A stretch of DNA of 16,126 nt from positions 1 to 16,126 of the forward strand of contig CAUFXR010000060.1 in assembly GCA_959596515.1 (NCBI GenBank), given 5' to 3'. Shown here piece by piece: positions 1 to 6,962 of this stretch (position 1 is its first letter; the number at the start of each line of letters is the position of its first letter). The translations under genes and the position numbers were made by a program. The stretch comes from an uncultured Oscillospiraceae bacterium. Its GTDB lineage: Bacteria > Bacillota > Clostridia > Oscillospirales > Acutalibacteraceae. The notes beneath the pieces are model-generated. The model had not been told where the DNA came from and made no database searches. It worked only from the letters and a program-made list of their open reading frames with translations.

Positions 1-164
1 ACGCCCAGGGGGAATATTATCTGCCGGACGCGGTGAAGCTGCTGCTGGAAAGAGGGGAAGCGGCAGACGCCTGTCCGGCGGAAAGCGCCGATGCGGTGCT
101 GGGGGCCAATGACGCCGCCCAGCTGGAAACGTTGAACCAGATCGCCAGGCAAAAGGGGTACTAA
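1..164 (+). CDS. glmU: 3' end of a GlmU-type UDP-GlcNAc pyrophosphorylase, apparently without the acetyltransferase domain (partial)
   Basis: Frame 3 reads 53 residues and then TAA at 162-164; the start lies before the window. The motifs AQGEYYLPD and LGANDAAQL match the end of the N-terminal uridylyltransferase domain of GlmU, which makes UDP-GlcNAc from GlcNAc-1-phosphate and UTP for the cell wall. The Asn of the GxN motif is kept. In full-length GlmU this point lies near residue 230 and is followed by a helical linker and a left-handed beta-helix acetyltransferase domain of about 200 residues. Here the protein stops within the expected linker, and only about 60 bp separate it from prs, so the second domain is absent in cis. 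The position directly upstream of prs matches the gcaD/glmU-prs order of Bacillota and supports the call. A related monodomain sugar nucleotidyltransferase is the alternative. The family call is strong; the exact substrate is inferred. Confidence 0.8.
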   Translation, partial: AQGEYYLPDAVKLLLERGEAADACPAESADAVLGANDAAQLETLNQIARQKGY

Positions 165-211
165 TCAGGCAGATACCGTCACAGACGGGTATGGATACGA
201 ACGAGGAAGAT

Positions 212-229
212 GAGGGGGAATTTATTTTG
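212..229 (+). promoter_or_regulatory. Ribosome binding site deciding a TTG start for prs
   Basis: GAGGGGG at 212-218 lies 8 nt before an in-frame TTG at 227-229. The in-frame ATG at 191 has no comparable purine-rich site before it (CACAGACGGGT). Starting at the TTG gives an N-terminus (MNFHGKDIKIFTANSNP) that lines up with B. subtilis Prs, while the ATG would add 12 acidic residues not usual for the family. Confidence 0.65.
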
Positions 230-1186
230 AATTTTCATGGGAAAGACATTAAAATTTTCACAGCCAATTCCAACCCAATGGTCGCTAAACGGATCGCCGA
301 GTGTCTGGGCCTTCCTTTGGGAAAATCAGAGGTAGGCACCTTCAGCGACGGAGAAATTGCGGTCTCTCTTTTCGAGTCGGTCCGGGGCTCTGACTGCTTT
401 ATCGTCCAGTCTACCTGTTCGCCGGTGAACAACAACATCATGGAGCTTCTGATCATGATCGACGCTATGAAACGGGCTTCCGCCGCCAGAATCACGGCGG
501 TCATTCCCTATTTCGGCTACGCCAGGCAGGACCGGAAGGCGAAAGCCAGAGATCCGATCTCCGCCAAGCTGGTAGCGGATCTGATCACCACGGCGGGCGC
601 GGACCGGGTGCTGACTATGGATCTCCACGCGCCGCAGATCCAGGGCTTTTTCAACATCCCGGTGGATCACCTGGTAGGCGCGCCGACCCTGGCCGCTTTC
701 CTGAGAGGCCGCATCGGCAATGACAACGAGGACTATGTGGTGGTTTCTCCCGACCTGGGCTCAGTGACCCGGGCCAGAAATTTCGCATCCCGCTTGGGCT
801 GCCCTTTGGCGATTATTGACAAGCGGCGTCAAAAAGCCAATGTGTGTGAAGTCATGAATATCATCGGCGACGTAAAAGGCAAAAAAATCATTTTAGTGGA
901 CGACATGATCGATACCGCCGGCACCCTGTGCAACGCCGCGGCCGCCATCATCGAAAAAGGCGGCGCCTTGGAGGTTACCGCGGCGGCGACTCACGGCGTG
1001 CTTTCCGGCCCCGCCATCGAACGGATCGAGAACAGCCCGATCAAGGAGCTGATTCTGCTGGATACCGTACCGGTGACCGGGGAACGAAAGCTGGACAAGA
1101 TGACCATCCTTTCCGTAGCGCCCCTGTTCGCCGAAGCCATTGAACGTATCTATGAGGACAAACCGGTTTCGCCCATGTTCCTGTAA
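227..1186 (+). CDS. prs: Ribose-phosphate pyrophosphokinase (PRPP synthase, class I)
   Basis: It makes PRPP from ribose-5-phosphate and ATP in the cytosol, feeding purine, pyrimidine, NAD, histidine and tryptophan synthesis. From the TTG at 227 the protein is 319 residues, close to the 317 of B. subtilis Prs. Visible family motifs include NSNP near the N-terminus, FSDGE, the ATP-loop segment YFGYARQDRKAKARDPI, the LDLHAPQIQGFF segment, and the PRPP-binding loop DDMIDTAGT at residues 225-233. The SPDLGSVTRAR stretch differs slightly from the more usual SPDxGGVTRAR but keeps the Asp and the Arg residues. The gene follows the glmU-like gene by 62 bp, so the two are probably one transcript. An ATG 36 bp upstream (191) is in frame and is the alternative start (331 residues). 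Downstream lies a repeat array and then a bidirectional hairpin. Confidence 0.95.
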   Translation: MNFHGKDIKIFTANSNPMVAKRIAECLGLPLGKSEVGTFSDGEIAVSLFESVRGSDCFIVQSTCSPVNNNIMELLIMIDAMKRASAARITAVIPYFGYARQDRKAKARDPISAKLVADLITTAGADRVLTMDLHAPQIQGFFNIPVDHLVGAPTLAAFLRGRIGNDNEDYVVVSPDLGSVTRARNFASRLGCPLAIIDKRRQKANVCEVMNIIGDVKGKKIILVDDMIDTAGTLCNAAAAIIEKGGALEVTAAATHGVLSGPAIERIENSPIKELILLDTVPVTGERKLDKMTILSVAPLFAEAIERIYEDKPVSPMFL

Positions 1187-1247
1187 TTTCCTGAAAATCC
1201 GGCAAAACAAAAGCTAAGGAAACCTCCCCGCCCGGCCTTTCCCTTGC

Positions 1248-1602
1248 GGGGAGACTGCCCGGCCTTTCGCTGTGGCCACCTGCGCAGGCTATATCTGGCG
1301 GCTTTCCCTTTTGGGGCTGCCGGCACTTTCCTTGGAGGGAGACTGCCCGGTCTTTCGCTGGACCACCTGCGCAGGCGATATCTGGCGGCTTTTCCCTTTT
1401 GGGGGCCGCCGGCCTTTCTCTTGTGGGGAGACTGCCCGGCATTTCGCTGTGGCCACCTGCGCAGGCTATATCTGGCGGCTTTCCCTTTTGGGGGCTGCCG
1501 GCACTTTCCTTGGGGGGAGACTGCCCGGTCTTTCGCTGTGACCACCTGCGCAGGCTATATCTGGCGGTTTTTCCCTTTTGGGGGCTGCCGCAGGATTCCT
1601 TA
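1248..1602. repeat. Tandem array, four units of about 88-89 bp
   Basis: The marker GGGAGACTGCCC starts at 1249, 1337, 1426 and 1515, giving spacings of 88, 89 and 89. Each unit has the same order of blocks: GGGAGACTGCCCGG, a YCTTTCGCTG block (YATTTCGCTG in unit 3), the perfect 10-bp palindrome CCTGCGCAGG (1279, 1366, 1456, 1545), TATCTGGCGG, then TTTCCCTTTTGGGG and CTGCCG. GGCGGC and the following GCTGCC with CCC-TTTT-GGG between them can form an imperfect stem-loop in each unit. The last unit degenerates after CTGCCG. A partial unit end lies just before the first copy (about 1229-1247). The origin is unknown; it could be a replication-slippage array or a local expansion of a dispersed element. 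Confidence 0.9.
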
Positions 1603-1614
1603 GACAATAAAACA

Positions 1615-1639
1615 GGCGGGATGGAGTTTCCATCCCGCC
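1615..1639. terminator. Bidirectional intrinsic terminator between prs and the minus-strand small gene
   Basis: Perfect 11-bp stem GGCGGGATGGA (1615-1625) with TCCATCCCGCC (1629-1639) and a 3-nt loop GTT. Read on the minus strand it is followed by TGTTTTATTGT, a fair U-rich tail for the gene at 1759-2103. On the plus strand the tail (ATAATGTGCTGTTT) is weaker but could still end prs transcription. It sits between two convergent genes, as expected. Confidence 0.75.
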
Positions 1640-1758
1640 ATAATGTGCTGTTTACTGTTTTCCAGTTTTGCCCGGATCCGCCTTTCCGATGACAATTTGG
1701 TCGGCCAGACAGATCCCTTCCCGGCCAGTTCCGCAGAAAAGCAGGAAAATATGCTGCC

Positions 1759-2103
1759 TTAACGGATCTGCCCGTTTAAAGGCTGGTTGAAAGAGGACAA
1801 AATAAACTGACGGACCTTAATACAGTTCTCTTTATTTTGACCATAATCAATCAGGGTGGTGGCCAGAGCCGGTTTCGATTCCACAATGATCCGGCAGCCG
1901 CCGTCCTGAGGATCATAAAAAGAAATGGTAATATGCTCTCCCCAGGAGAGCCAGTTTACTCTGCGCTTGAAAAAAATTTTAAACTTAGACTGGTCCACCG
2001 CCGCCATCGTCAAATTATAAATTTGTTTTTGAGCGGCGACAAAGTTAAACACATCCATCACCGGCACCGGAAGATAAAAATCCGCTTGATGTTCACAGGC
2101 CAC
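1759..2103 (-). CDS. Small uncharacterised protein with SWGE and DYGQN motifs
   Basis: A 114-residue protein starting at GTG (2101-2103), preceded by AGGAAAGGGG about 9 nt away. It has no signal peptide and no membrane segment. The order is an N-terminal FYLPVPVMDVFNFV strand-helix, a basic middle part, then LSWGEHITISF (about residues 52-62) and TLIDYGQNKENC (about 83-94), followed by a helix. I recall small uncharacterised bacterial proteins with the same SWGE...D(W/Y)GxN pattern, so it looks like a real conserved family, perhaps a small alpha/beta fold; that is memory, not a search. No function is proposed. It is divergent from pth and convergent with prs, in the place where B. subtilis has ctc. 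Its codons look richer in A and T than those of prs or mfd. Confidence 0.7.
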   Translation of the reverse strand: MACEHQADFYLPVPVMDVFNFVAAQKQIYNLTMAAVDQSKFKIFFKRRVNWLSWGEHITISFYDPQDGGCRIIVESKPALATTLIDYGQNKENCIKVRQFILSSFNQPLNGQIR

Positions 2104-2135
2104 AACGCAAAACCCCTTTCCTTTTTCTTGTTTTT

Positions 2136-2164
2136 ATGATATCATCTTTTTCGCTTCAGCACAA
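2136..2164 (-). promoter_or_regulatory. Candidate promoter for the small minus-strand gene, overlapping a possible pth promoter
   Basis: On the minus strand TTGTGC (2159-2164) and TATCAT (2136-2141) are 17 bp apart; the start point would lie about 26 nt before the GTG. The -10 is 5/6 to consensus, the -35 only 3/6. The same spot is a perfect palindrome, ATGATATCAT (2136-2145), and gives a TATGAT -10 for pth on the plus strand at 2135-2140, but with no recognisable -35. Confidence 0.4.
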
Positions 2165-2191
2165 CGGAAAAATCCAGGAGGACAGGTAAAA

Positions 2192-2815
2192 ATGTTCGAT
2201 TTATTTAAAAAATTAGAAGGATTGCGTCCCGCCACGCCAACAGGCCCGGTAGAGGCCCTTGTGGTAGGTTTGGGCAATCCGGGCAGAGAATATGAAAACA
2301 CCCGGCACAACGCCGGTTTTTTGGTGCTGGACCAAATCGCCGCCAACTGCGGCGTGAGGATCGACCGGCTGAAATATAAATCCCTGTGCGCCGACGCCCT
2401 ATTGGGAGGCCACCGGGTACTTCTGATGAAACCTCAAACCTTTATGAACCTGAGCGGCCAGGCGGTGACAGAAGCCATGCGGTTTTATAAGCTTCCCCCG
2501 GAGAAGGTCGTCGTGATTTTCGATGACATTTCCCTGGAGCCGGGCAAACTGCGGATTCGCCGCAAGGGCAGCGACGGCGGACATAACGGAATCAAAAACA
2601 TCATATATCTGTCGGGAAAGGACACCTTTCCCCGGATTAAAATGGGCGTGGGCAAAAAGCCACGGCCGGACTATAACCTGGCGGACTGGGTACTGTCCCG
2701 GTTCACCCAGGAAGAGCAGAAGGCTATGGATGAGGGGGCCAAGCAGGCCGCCCTGGCGGCGGAGCTTATGGTCCAGGGAAAAATCGACCAGGCCATGAAC
2801 CAATTCAACTCTTAA
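2192..2815 (+). CDS. pth: Peptidyl-tRNA hydrolase
   Basis: It cleaves peptidyl-tRNA released from stalled ribosomes to recycle tRNA, in the cytosol. The protein has 207 residues against 194 in E. coli; the excess is an N-terminal extension of about 20 residues before the LVVGLGNPG motif. Active-site residues are in place: N29 in GLGNPG, catalytic H39 in NTRHNAG, N86 in MKPQTFMNLSG, D111 in IFDDISLEPG, and N132 in GGHNG. The start ATG at 2192 follows AGGAGG at 2176-2181 by 10 nt. mfd follows after about 160 bp, and the pth-mfd pair is conserved in Bacillota. The anti-sigma gene fin, which B. subtilis has between the two, is not seen here: the gap contains no plausible frame of that kind. The N-terminal extension could be trimmed by a later start, but none has a better ribosome site. 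Confidence 0.96.
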   Translation: MFDLFKKLEGLRPATPTGPVEALVVGLGNPGREYENTRHNAGFLVLDQIAANCGVRIDRLKYKSLCADALLGGHRVLLMKPQTFMNLSGQAVTEAMRFYKLPPEKVVVIFDDISLEPGKLRIRRKGSDGGHNGIKNIIYLSGKDTFPRIKMGVGKKPRPDYNLADWVLSRFTQEEQKAMDEGAKQAALAAELMVQGKIDQAMNQFNS

Positions 2816-2974
2816 CGGCAGCCTGGCAGGTCCGGTTGAAAAAGCGAGGCGAATTTTTCCGGGAAAAGGAAGGTTTCACCTTGGCTTACGCCGGAAAGGC
2901 GGTCGCAAAATCATCCTTGCCCAGTGCCCTCAGCCCGCCGACGGCAGACAGCGGAAGACAGGAGAAAAGAATCT

Positions 2975-5900
2975 ATGAAATTTTTGAGCACCCTTTTAGA
3001 CGGGGTAACTGAATACGAGACCCTAGTGTCGGCGGTGGAACATCACCACACTCCGGCGGCGGTCACCGGGGTTTCCGGGATCCATAAGGCCCATTTGATC
3101 CACTCCCTCTGCGCCAGAACCGGGCGGAAAGCCCTGGTAATCGCCGCCGATGAAGGCGAGGGTCAGCGGCTCTGCAACGATCTGGCTTCTATGGGATCCT
3201 CCGCCCTGGTCTATCCCGCCCGGGATTTCAACTTCCGGGCCACAGAGGGCCAGTCCAGGGAATATGAGCATCAGCGGCTCCAGGTGATGGCCAAAATGCT
3301 AGAGGGGGATTATCAGGTGGTGATCTCCTGTATCGACGCCGCTTTACAACACACCATCCCGCCGGACGAGTTAAGGGCGAAGCGGCTGACTCTGCGGGCC
3401 GGCCAGGAAGCGCCTCTGGAAAAAATCGAGGCCCTGCTCAGCGCCTCAGGGTATGAGCGGTATCAGCAGGTGGAGGGCCCGGGCCAGTTCGCGGTGCGGG
3501 GCGGTATTCTGGACTTTTTTACCCCCGACGCCGCCGCGCCTATCCGGGTGGAGTTCTGGGGGGATGAGATCGACACCCTGTGCTATTTTGATCCCGAGAC
3601 CCAGCGCAGGACCGACGACCCTCTGGAAGAAGTCACCCTGGCGCCGTCCACTGAGGTGCTGATCGCCAACCCGGGGCTCCTGGCGAAGAAAATAGAGAAG
3701 CTTGCCGGGGGGCTGCGGGGGAAAACGGCGGTCAAGGCCAAAGAGACGCTGGCCCAGGATGCCGACCAGCTTCTGGCGGGAAAACGTCCTGGCGGCGCGG
3801 ATAAATTCCTGCCGCTGCTCTATCCATCTCCGGCCACCCTGCTGGATTATCTGGAACCGGAAGCCATGGTGTTCCAGTCGGAGCCGATTAAAATCAAAGA
3901 CCGACTTCGGTCCACGGCCTGGCAGTGGACCGAGGATCTGAAAGACTATCTGGAGGAAGGGATCCTGTGCAAGGGCCTGGACACTTTTTCCGGAGACCTT
4001 GCCTATGTCCAAAAACAGATGGAGACCAGAGACTGTGTTTACCTGGATACCTTTGTCCGGGGCAGCTACGACACGCCTCTGTCCTCCCTGATCAACCTGA
4101 ACGCCCGGCAGCTTTCCGTATGGGGCGGCGGCATGCAGCTTTTGCAGGAAGACTTAACCGCCATTTTGTCCCCGAAAATGCGGATCGTGGTGCTGGGGGG
4201 CACTGAGCGTTCCGCCAAAGCCACCGCCGAGGACCTGCAAAATTTAGGCATCCCCTGTGAGTACCGGCAGGACGCCAAGACCCTGGCCCTGGGCCGGGTG
4301 ACGGTGCTGCCTGGCAGCCTGTCCGCGGGGCTGGAATATCCCGCCGCCAATTTCGCCCTGATCACCCACGGCCATTTCGCGGCGGCGCCGAAAAAGGCCA
4401 GAAAGCGGCAGAAAAACGCCAAGGAAATTTACAGCCTTTCCGAGCTGACTCCCGGGGATTACGTAGTCCACTCGGCCCACGGCATCGGTGTGTTCGAGGG
4501 GATCCACAAGCTGGAGATGCAGGGGGTCACCAAAGACTATCTGAAAGTGCGCTATGCCAAGGGGGATATTTTATATGTGCCCGTCACCCAGCTTGACATG
4601 GTTTCCAAATATATCGGTCCTAAAGAGGAGGTCAAGGTACGCCTGAACCGGCTGGGCGGCCAGGACTGGCAGAAAACCAAGGCCCGGGTCCGCAGCGCGG
4701 TCAAGGACATCGCCAAAGAGCTGATCAAGCTTTACGCTGAGCGGATGAAGCTGAAAGGCCACGCGTTTCCTCCGGACACCAGCTGGCAGCGGGATTTTGA
4801 GTCCCGCTTTGAATACGAGGAGACTGAGGATCAGCTTCGGTGCATCCAGGAGATCAAGGACGACATGGAAAGAGAGCAGCCCATGGACCGGCTGCTGTGC
4901 GGCGACGTGGGCTTCGGCAAAACCGAGGTGGCCCTGCGGGCGGCCTTCAAGTGCGTCACCGATTCCAAGCAGTGCGCCTTACTGGTGCCTACCACCATAC
5001 TGGCCTGGCAACATTACCAGACCGTTACCCAGCGGTTCGAGGGCTTCCCCATCAAGGTGGAGATCCTTTCCCGGTTTCGCACGCCCAAGCAGCAGGCGGA
5101 GATCCTCAAGCAGCTCAAGCGTGGAGAGATCGATATGGTCATCGGCACCCACCGGCTGGTCCAGAAGGACGTCCAGTTCCGGGATCTGGGGCTGGTGATC
5201 ATCGACGAGGAACAGCGGTTCGGCGTGGCCCAGAAGGAACGGTTTAAATCCGTCACCAAAAATGTGGATGTGCTCACCCTTTCCGCCACCCCCATTCCCC
5301 GCACCTTGAATATGGCCCTGTCCGGGATCCGGGATATGTCCTCCCTGGAGGAGGCCCCTCAGGACAGGCATCCGGTGCAGACCTATGTGCTGGAATACGA
5401 CCAAGCCGTCATCAACGACGCTATCCGCCGGGAGCTCCGCCGGGGCGGACAGGTTTACTATCTGCATAATAAGGTAGAATCTATCGAACGGGTGGCCGCC
5501 CGGCTCCAGGCCCAGATCCCCGAGGCCAAAGTGGGCTTCGGCCACGGCAAAATGCCGGAAGGCGAGCTTTCCGAGGTTTGGCGCCGGGTCATGGAACAGG
5601 AGATCAACGTGCTGGTGTGTACCACCATCATCGAAACCGGCGTGGATGTTCCCAACGTGAATACCATCATCATCGAGGACGCCGACCACATGGGCCTTTC
5701 CCAGCTTCACCAGATCCGGGGCCGGGTGGGCCGCAGCAGCCGGCGGGCCTACGCCTATCTGACCTTTACCCGGAACAAGGTCCTTTCCGAAATCAGCCAG
5801 AAGCGGCTTTCCGCCATCCGGGAATTTACCGAGTTCGGCTCCGGGTTTAAAATCGCCATGCGGGATCTGGAACTGCGGGGCGCCGGCAATATTCTGGGCG

Positions 5901-6424
5901 GCGAGCAGCACGGCCATATGGAGACCGTTGGCTATGATATGTATCTGCGCCTGCTGGGCGAGGCGGTCAGCGAGGAAAAGGGCGAGGAAGCCTCCTCCTA
6001 TGAGCTGGAGTGTCTGGTAGACGTCCAGGTGCAGGCCCATATCCCGGAAAGCTACATCGAAAGCCTGAGTCAGCGGCTGGAAATTTACCGCAGGATCTCC
6101 GATATCCGCGGTCAGGACGACGCTATGGACGTGCTGGATGAGCTCATCGATCGGTTTGGAGAGCCTCCCGCCTCGGTCAAGGGGCTGATCGACGTGGCCC
6201 TGATCCGAAACACGGCGGCCTCTCTGGGCATTTACGAGATCAAACAGAACGCCGGCGCCCTGCTCCTTTACCAGCGCAAACTGGATATGGAATTTGTCAG
6301 CAGGCTCATCGGCGCCTTCAAAAAACGGGTGCTGGTCAACGCCGGGGCAAAGTCCTATATTTCCGTAAAGCTTCAGCCCGGAGATTCCCCACTGGATACT
6401 CTGCGCCAGGTGTTTCAGGCCTGA
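2975..6424 (+). CDS. mfd: Transcription-repair coupling factor Mfd
   Basis: It removes RNA polymerase stalled at DNA lesions and recruits UvrA for nucleotide excision repair. The protein is 1149 residues, the normal full length. Order of parts: UvrB-like N-terminal module (about 1-350), the RNA polymerase-interacting CarD-like domain (about 487-555, starting at LTPGDYVVHSAHGIG), then the RecG-like translocase with Walker A GDVGFGKT (643-650), DEEQ (744-747), SATPIPRT (from 770) and QIRGRVGR (913-920), and a C-terminal domain around ESYIESLSQRLEIYR. The ATG at 2975 has AGGAG at 2960-2964, 10 nt upstream; an in-frame start at 2924 would add 17 unlike residues and lacks such a site. No internal stop or frameshift. 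Transcription with pth is likely, because no clear promoter lies in the gap. Confidence 0.97.
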   Translation: MKFLSTLLDGVTEYETLVSAVEHHHTPAAVTGVSGIHKAHLIHSLCARTGRKALVIAADEGEGQRLCNDLASMGSSALVYPARDFNFRATEGQSREYEHQRLQVMAKMLEGDYQVVISCIDAALQHTIPPDELRAKRLTLRAGQEAPLEKIEALLSASGYERYQQVEGPGQFAVRGGILDFFTPDAAAPIRVEFWGDEIDTLCYFDPETQRRTDDPLEEVTLAPSTEVLIANPGLLAKKIEKLAGGLRGKTAVKAKETLAQDADQLLAGKRPGGADKFLPLLYPSPATLLDYLEPEAMVFQSEPIKIKDRLRSTAWQWTEDLKDYLEEGILCKGLDTFSGDLAYVQKQMETRDCVYLDTFVRGSYDTPLSSLINLNARQLSVWGGGMQLLQEDLTAILSPKMRIVVLGGTERSAKATAEDLQNLGIPCEYRQDAKTLALGRVTVLPGSLSAGLEYPAANFALITHGHFAAAPKKARKRQKNAKEIYSLSELTPGDYVVHSAHGIGVFEGIHKLEMQGVTKDYLKVRYAKGDILYVPVTQLDMVSKYIGPKEEVKVRLNRLGGQDWQKTKARVRSAVKDIAKELIKLYAERMKLKGHAFPPDTSWQRDFESRFEYEETEDQLRCIQEIKDDMEREQPMDRLLCGDVGFGKTEVALRAAFKCVTDSKQCALLVPTTILAWQHYQTVTQRFEGFPIKVEILSRFRTPKQQAEILKQLKRGEIDMVIGTHRLVQKDVQFRDLGLVIIDEEQRFGVAQKERFKSVTKNVDVLTLSATPIPRTLNMALSGIRDMSSLEEAPQDRHPVQTYVLEYDQAVINDAIRRELRRGGQVYYLHNKVESIERVAARLQAQIPEAKVGFGHGKMPEGELSEVWRRVMEQEINVLVCTTIIETGVDVPNVNTIIIEDADHMGLSQLHQIRGRVGRSSRRAYAYLTFTRNKVLSEISQKRLSAIREFTEFGSGFKIAMRDLELRGAGNILGGEQHGHMETVGYDMYLRLLGEAVSEEKGEEASSYELECLVDVQVQAHIPESYIESLSQRLEIYRRISDIRGQDDAMDVLDELIDRFGEPPASVKGLIDVALIRNTAASLGIYEIKQNAGALLLYQRKLDMEFVSRLIGAFKKRVLVNAGAKSYISVKLQPGDSPLDTLRQVFQA

Positions 6425-6467
6425 TCCGCGGCGGGATCGTAACGTCAGGCCGGCCTCTCGGGAGACC

Positions 6468-6489
6468 GCAAAGGTCCTGCAAAGGTCCT
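6468..6489. repeat. 11-bp tandem duplication
   Basis: GCAAAGGTCCT occurs at 6468-6478 and again directly at 6479-6489. Confidence 0.8.
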
Positions 6490-6505
6490 GCCGTGATAAA
6501 AATGA

Positions 6506-6596
6506 CAGCGTTCCCCGCGAAACAGCGGGCCAGAGGCACAAAAAGCCGATAATGCTATTGAAGAAAAACAGCAGCGTTCCCCGCGAAACAGCGGGC
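6506..6596. repeat. 25-bp direct repeat pair, each copy with a small hairpin
   Basis: Identical 25-bp copies at 6506-6530 and 6572-6596, 66 bp apart. Each contains TTCCCCGCGAAACAGCGGGC, where CCCGC and GCGGG can pair around a GAAACA loop. The first follows mfd by about 80 bp. Confidence 0.85.
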
Positions 6597-6620
6597 GGCG
6601 CAAATCAAGGAAGTCCGACC

Positions 6621-6651
6621 AAGGGTTCACCGCGCGCCGCGGCGAACCCTT
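6621..6651 (+). terminator. Hairpin downstream of mfd, possible weak terminator
   Basis: AAGGGTTC (6621-6628) pairs with GAACCCTT (6644-6651); after one A/C mismatch, CCGCG (6630-6634) pairs with CGCGG (6638-6642) around a CGC loop. The tail (TTAAACGG) is poor in U, so its strength as a terminator is uncertain. Confidence 0.45.
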
Positions 6652-6711
6652 TAAACGGCCCTCCGCCGGAAAAGCGGATGCGGGACCGGATTTGATGTTA
6701 GGCCCCCGCCA

Positions 6712-6801
6712 GGCCGCCGGCCGCTGTTTGCCCCGGCTCGGGGTTTGCCGGGGTACTGTTTATCCCGCCGGGCCGCCGGCCGCTGTTTGCCTCGGCTTGG
6801 G
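6712..6801. repeat. 31-bp direct repeat pair
   Basis: Copies at 6712-6742 and 6771-6801 (59 bp apart) differ at two positions. Each begins with GGCCGCCGGCCGCTGTTTGC, containing the palindrome GGCCGCCGGCC-like GC core. Confidence 0.85.
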
Positions 6802-6881
6802 TCCAAGTTTTTCCACTCGCCCGAAAGAAGGCCTTTCCCTGGTATGGCGGAGTAAACCCCGGGCGCAGGCGATAAAAATTC

Positions 6882-6910
6882 TGGACAAATGAAGAAAACA
6901 CGTGTATAAT
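6882..6910 (+). promoter_or_regulatory. Sigma-A promoter of the lipoprotein gene
   Basis: TGGACA (6882-6887, 5/6 to consensus) and TATAAT (6905-6910, 6/6) are separated by 17 bp. The transcript would start about 45 nt before the start codon. It gives the gene expression independent of mfd. Confidence 0.85.
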
Positions 6911-6962
6911 TTAACCTATATGCCAGTATTTAACCAATCGCGATATAGGAGGATTCAGATCT

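Larger units (their letters stand above)
1187..1758. other. 572-bp intergenic region between convergent genes: repeat array plus terminator hairpin
   Basis: After the prs stop there is a short unique stretch, then an 8-bp stem (CTCCCCGC at 1224-1231 with GCGGGGAG at 1246-1253) at the edge of a four-unit tandem array (about 1248-1602), then a strong hairpin at 1615-1639. I see nothing definable in 1640-1758. Long open frames cross the array on both strands, but the unit length is not a multiple of three, so the reading frame rotates from unit to unit and I do not call them genes. Confidence 0.7.
6425..6962. other. 538-bp intergenic region with several two-copy repeats, a hairpin and a promoter
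   Basis: Between mfd and the lipoprotein gene lie, in order: an 11-bp tandem duplication (6468-6489), a 25-bp direct repeat pair (6506-6596), a long hairpin (6621-6651), a 31-bp direct repeat pair (6712-6801), and a strong promoter (6882-6910). The short open frames here show no family features and no ribosome site, so I call no gene. The final 80 bp are AT-richer, as expected for a promoter region. Confidence 0.7.

Noticed and set aside
1041..1607. Long minus-strand open frame (188 codons) through the prs end and the repeat array, with repeated Arg-rich segments
   Set aside because: The repeat unit is 88-89 bp, so the peptide pattern changes frame from unit to unit; several frames are open at once on both strands because the unit lacks stop codons. 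It also overlaps prs and has no family features.
2924..2974. 17-residue longer Mfd N-terminus
   Set aside because: No ribosome site before it and a sequence unlike the family; ATG 2975 has AGGAG 10 nt upstream.
4979..6541. Minus-strand open frame of 520 codons opposite mfd
   Set aside because: Antisense shadow of mfd with low-complexity composition and no recognisable domain.
6692..6892. Small plus-strand open frame of 66 codons between mfd and the foldase gene
   Set aside because: It translates the 31-bp direct repeat and overlaps the -35 of the foldase promoter; no ribosome site or family features.
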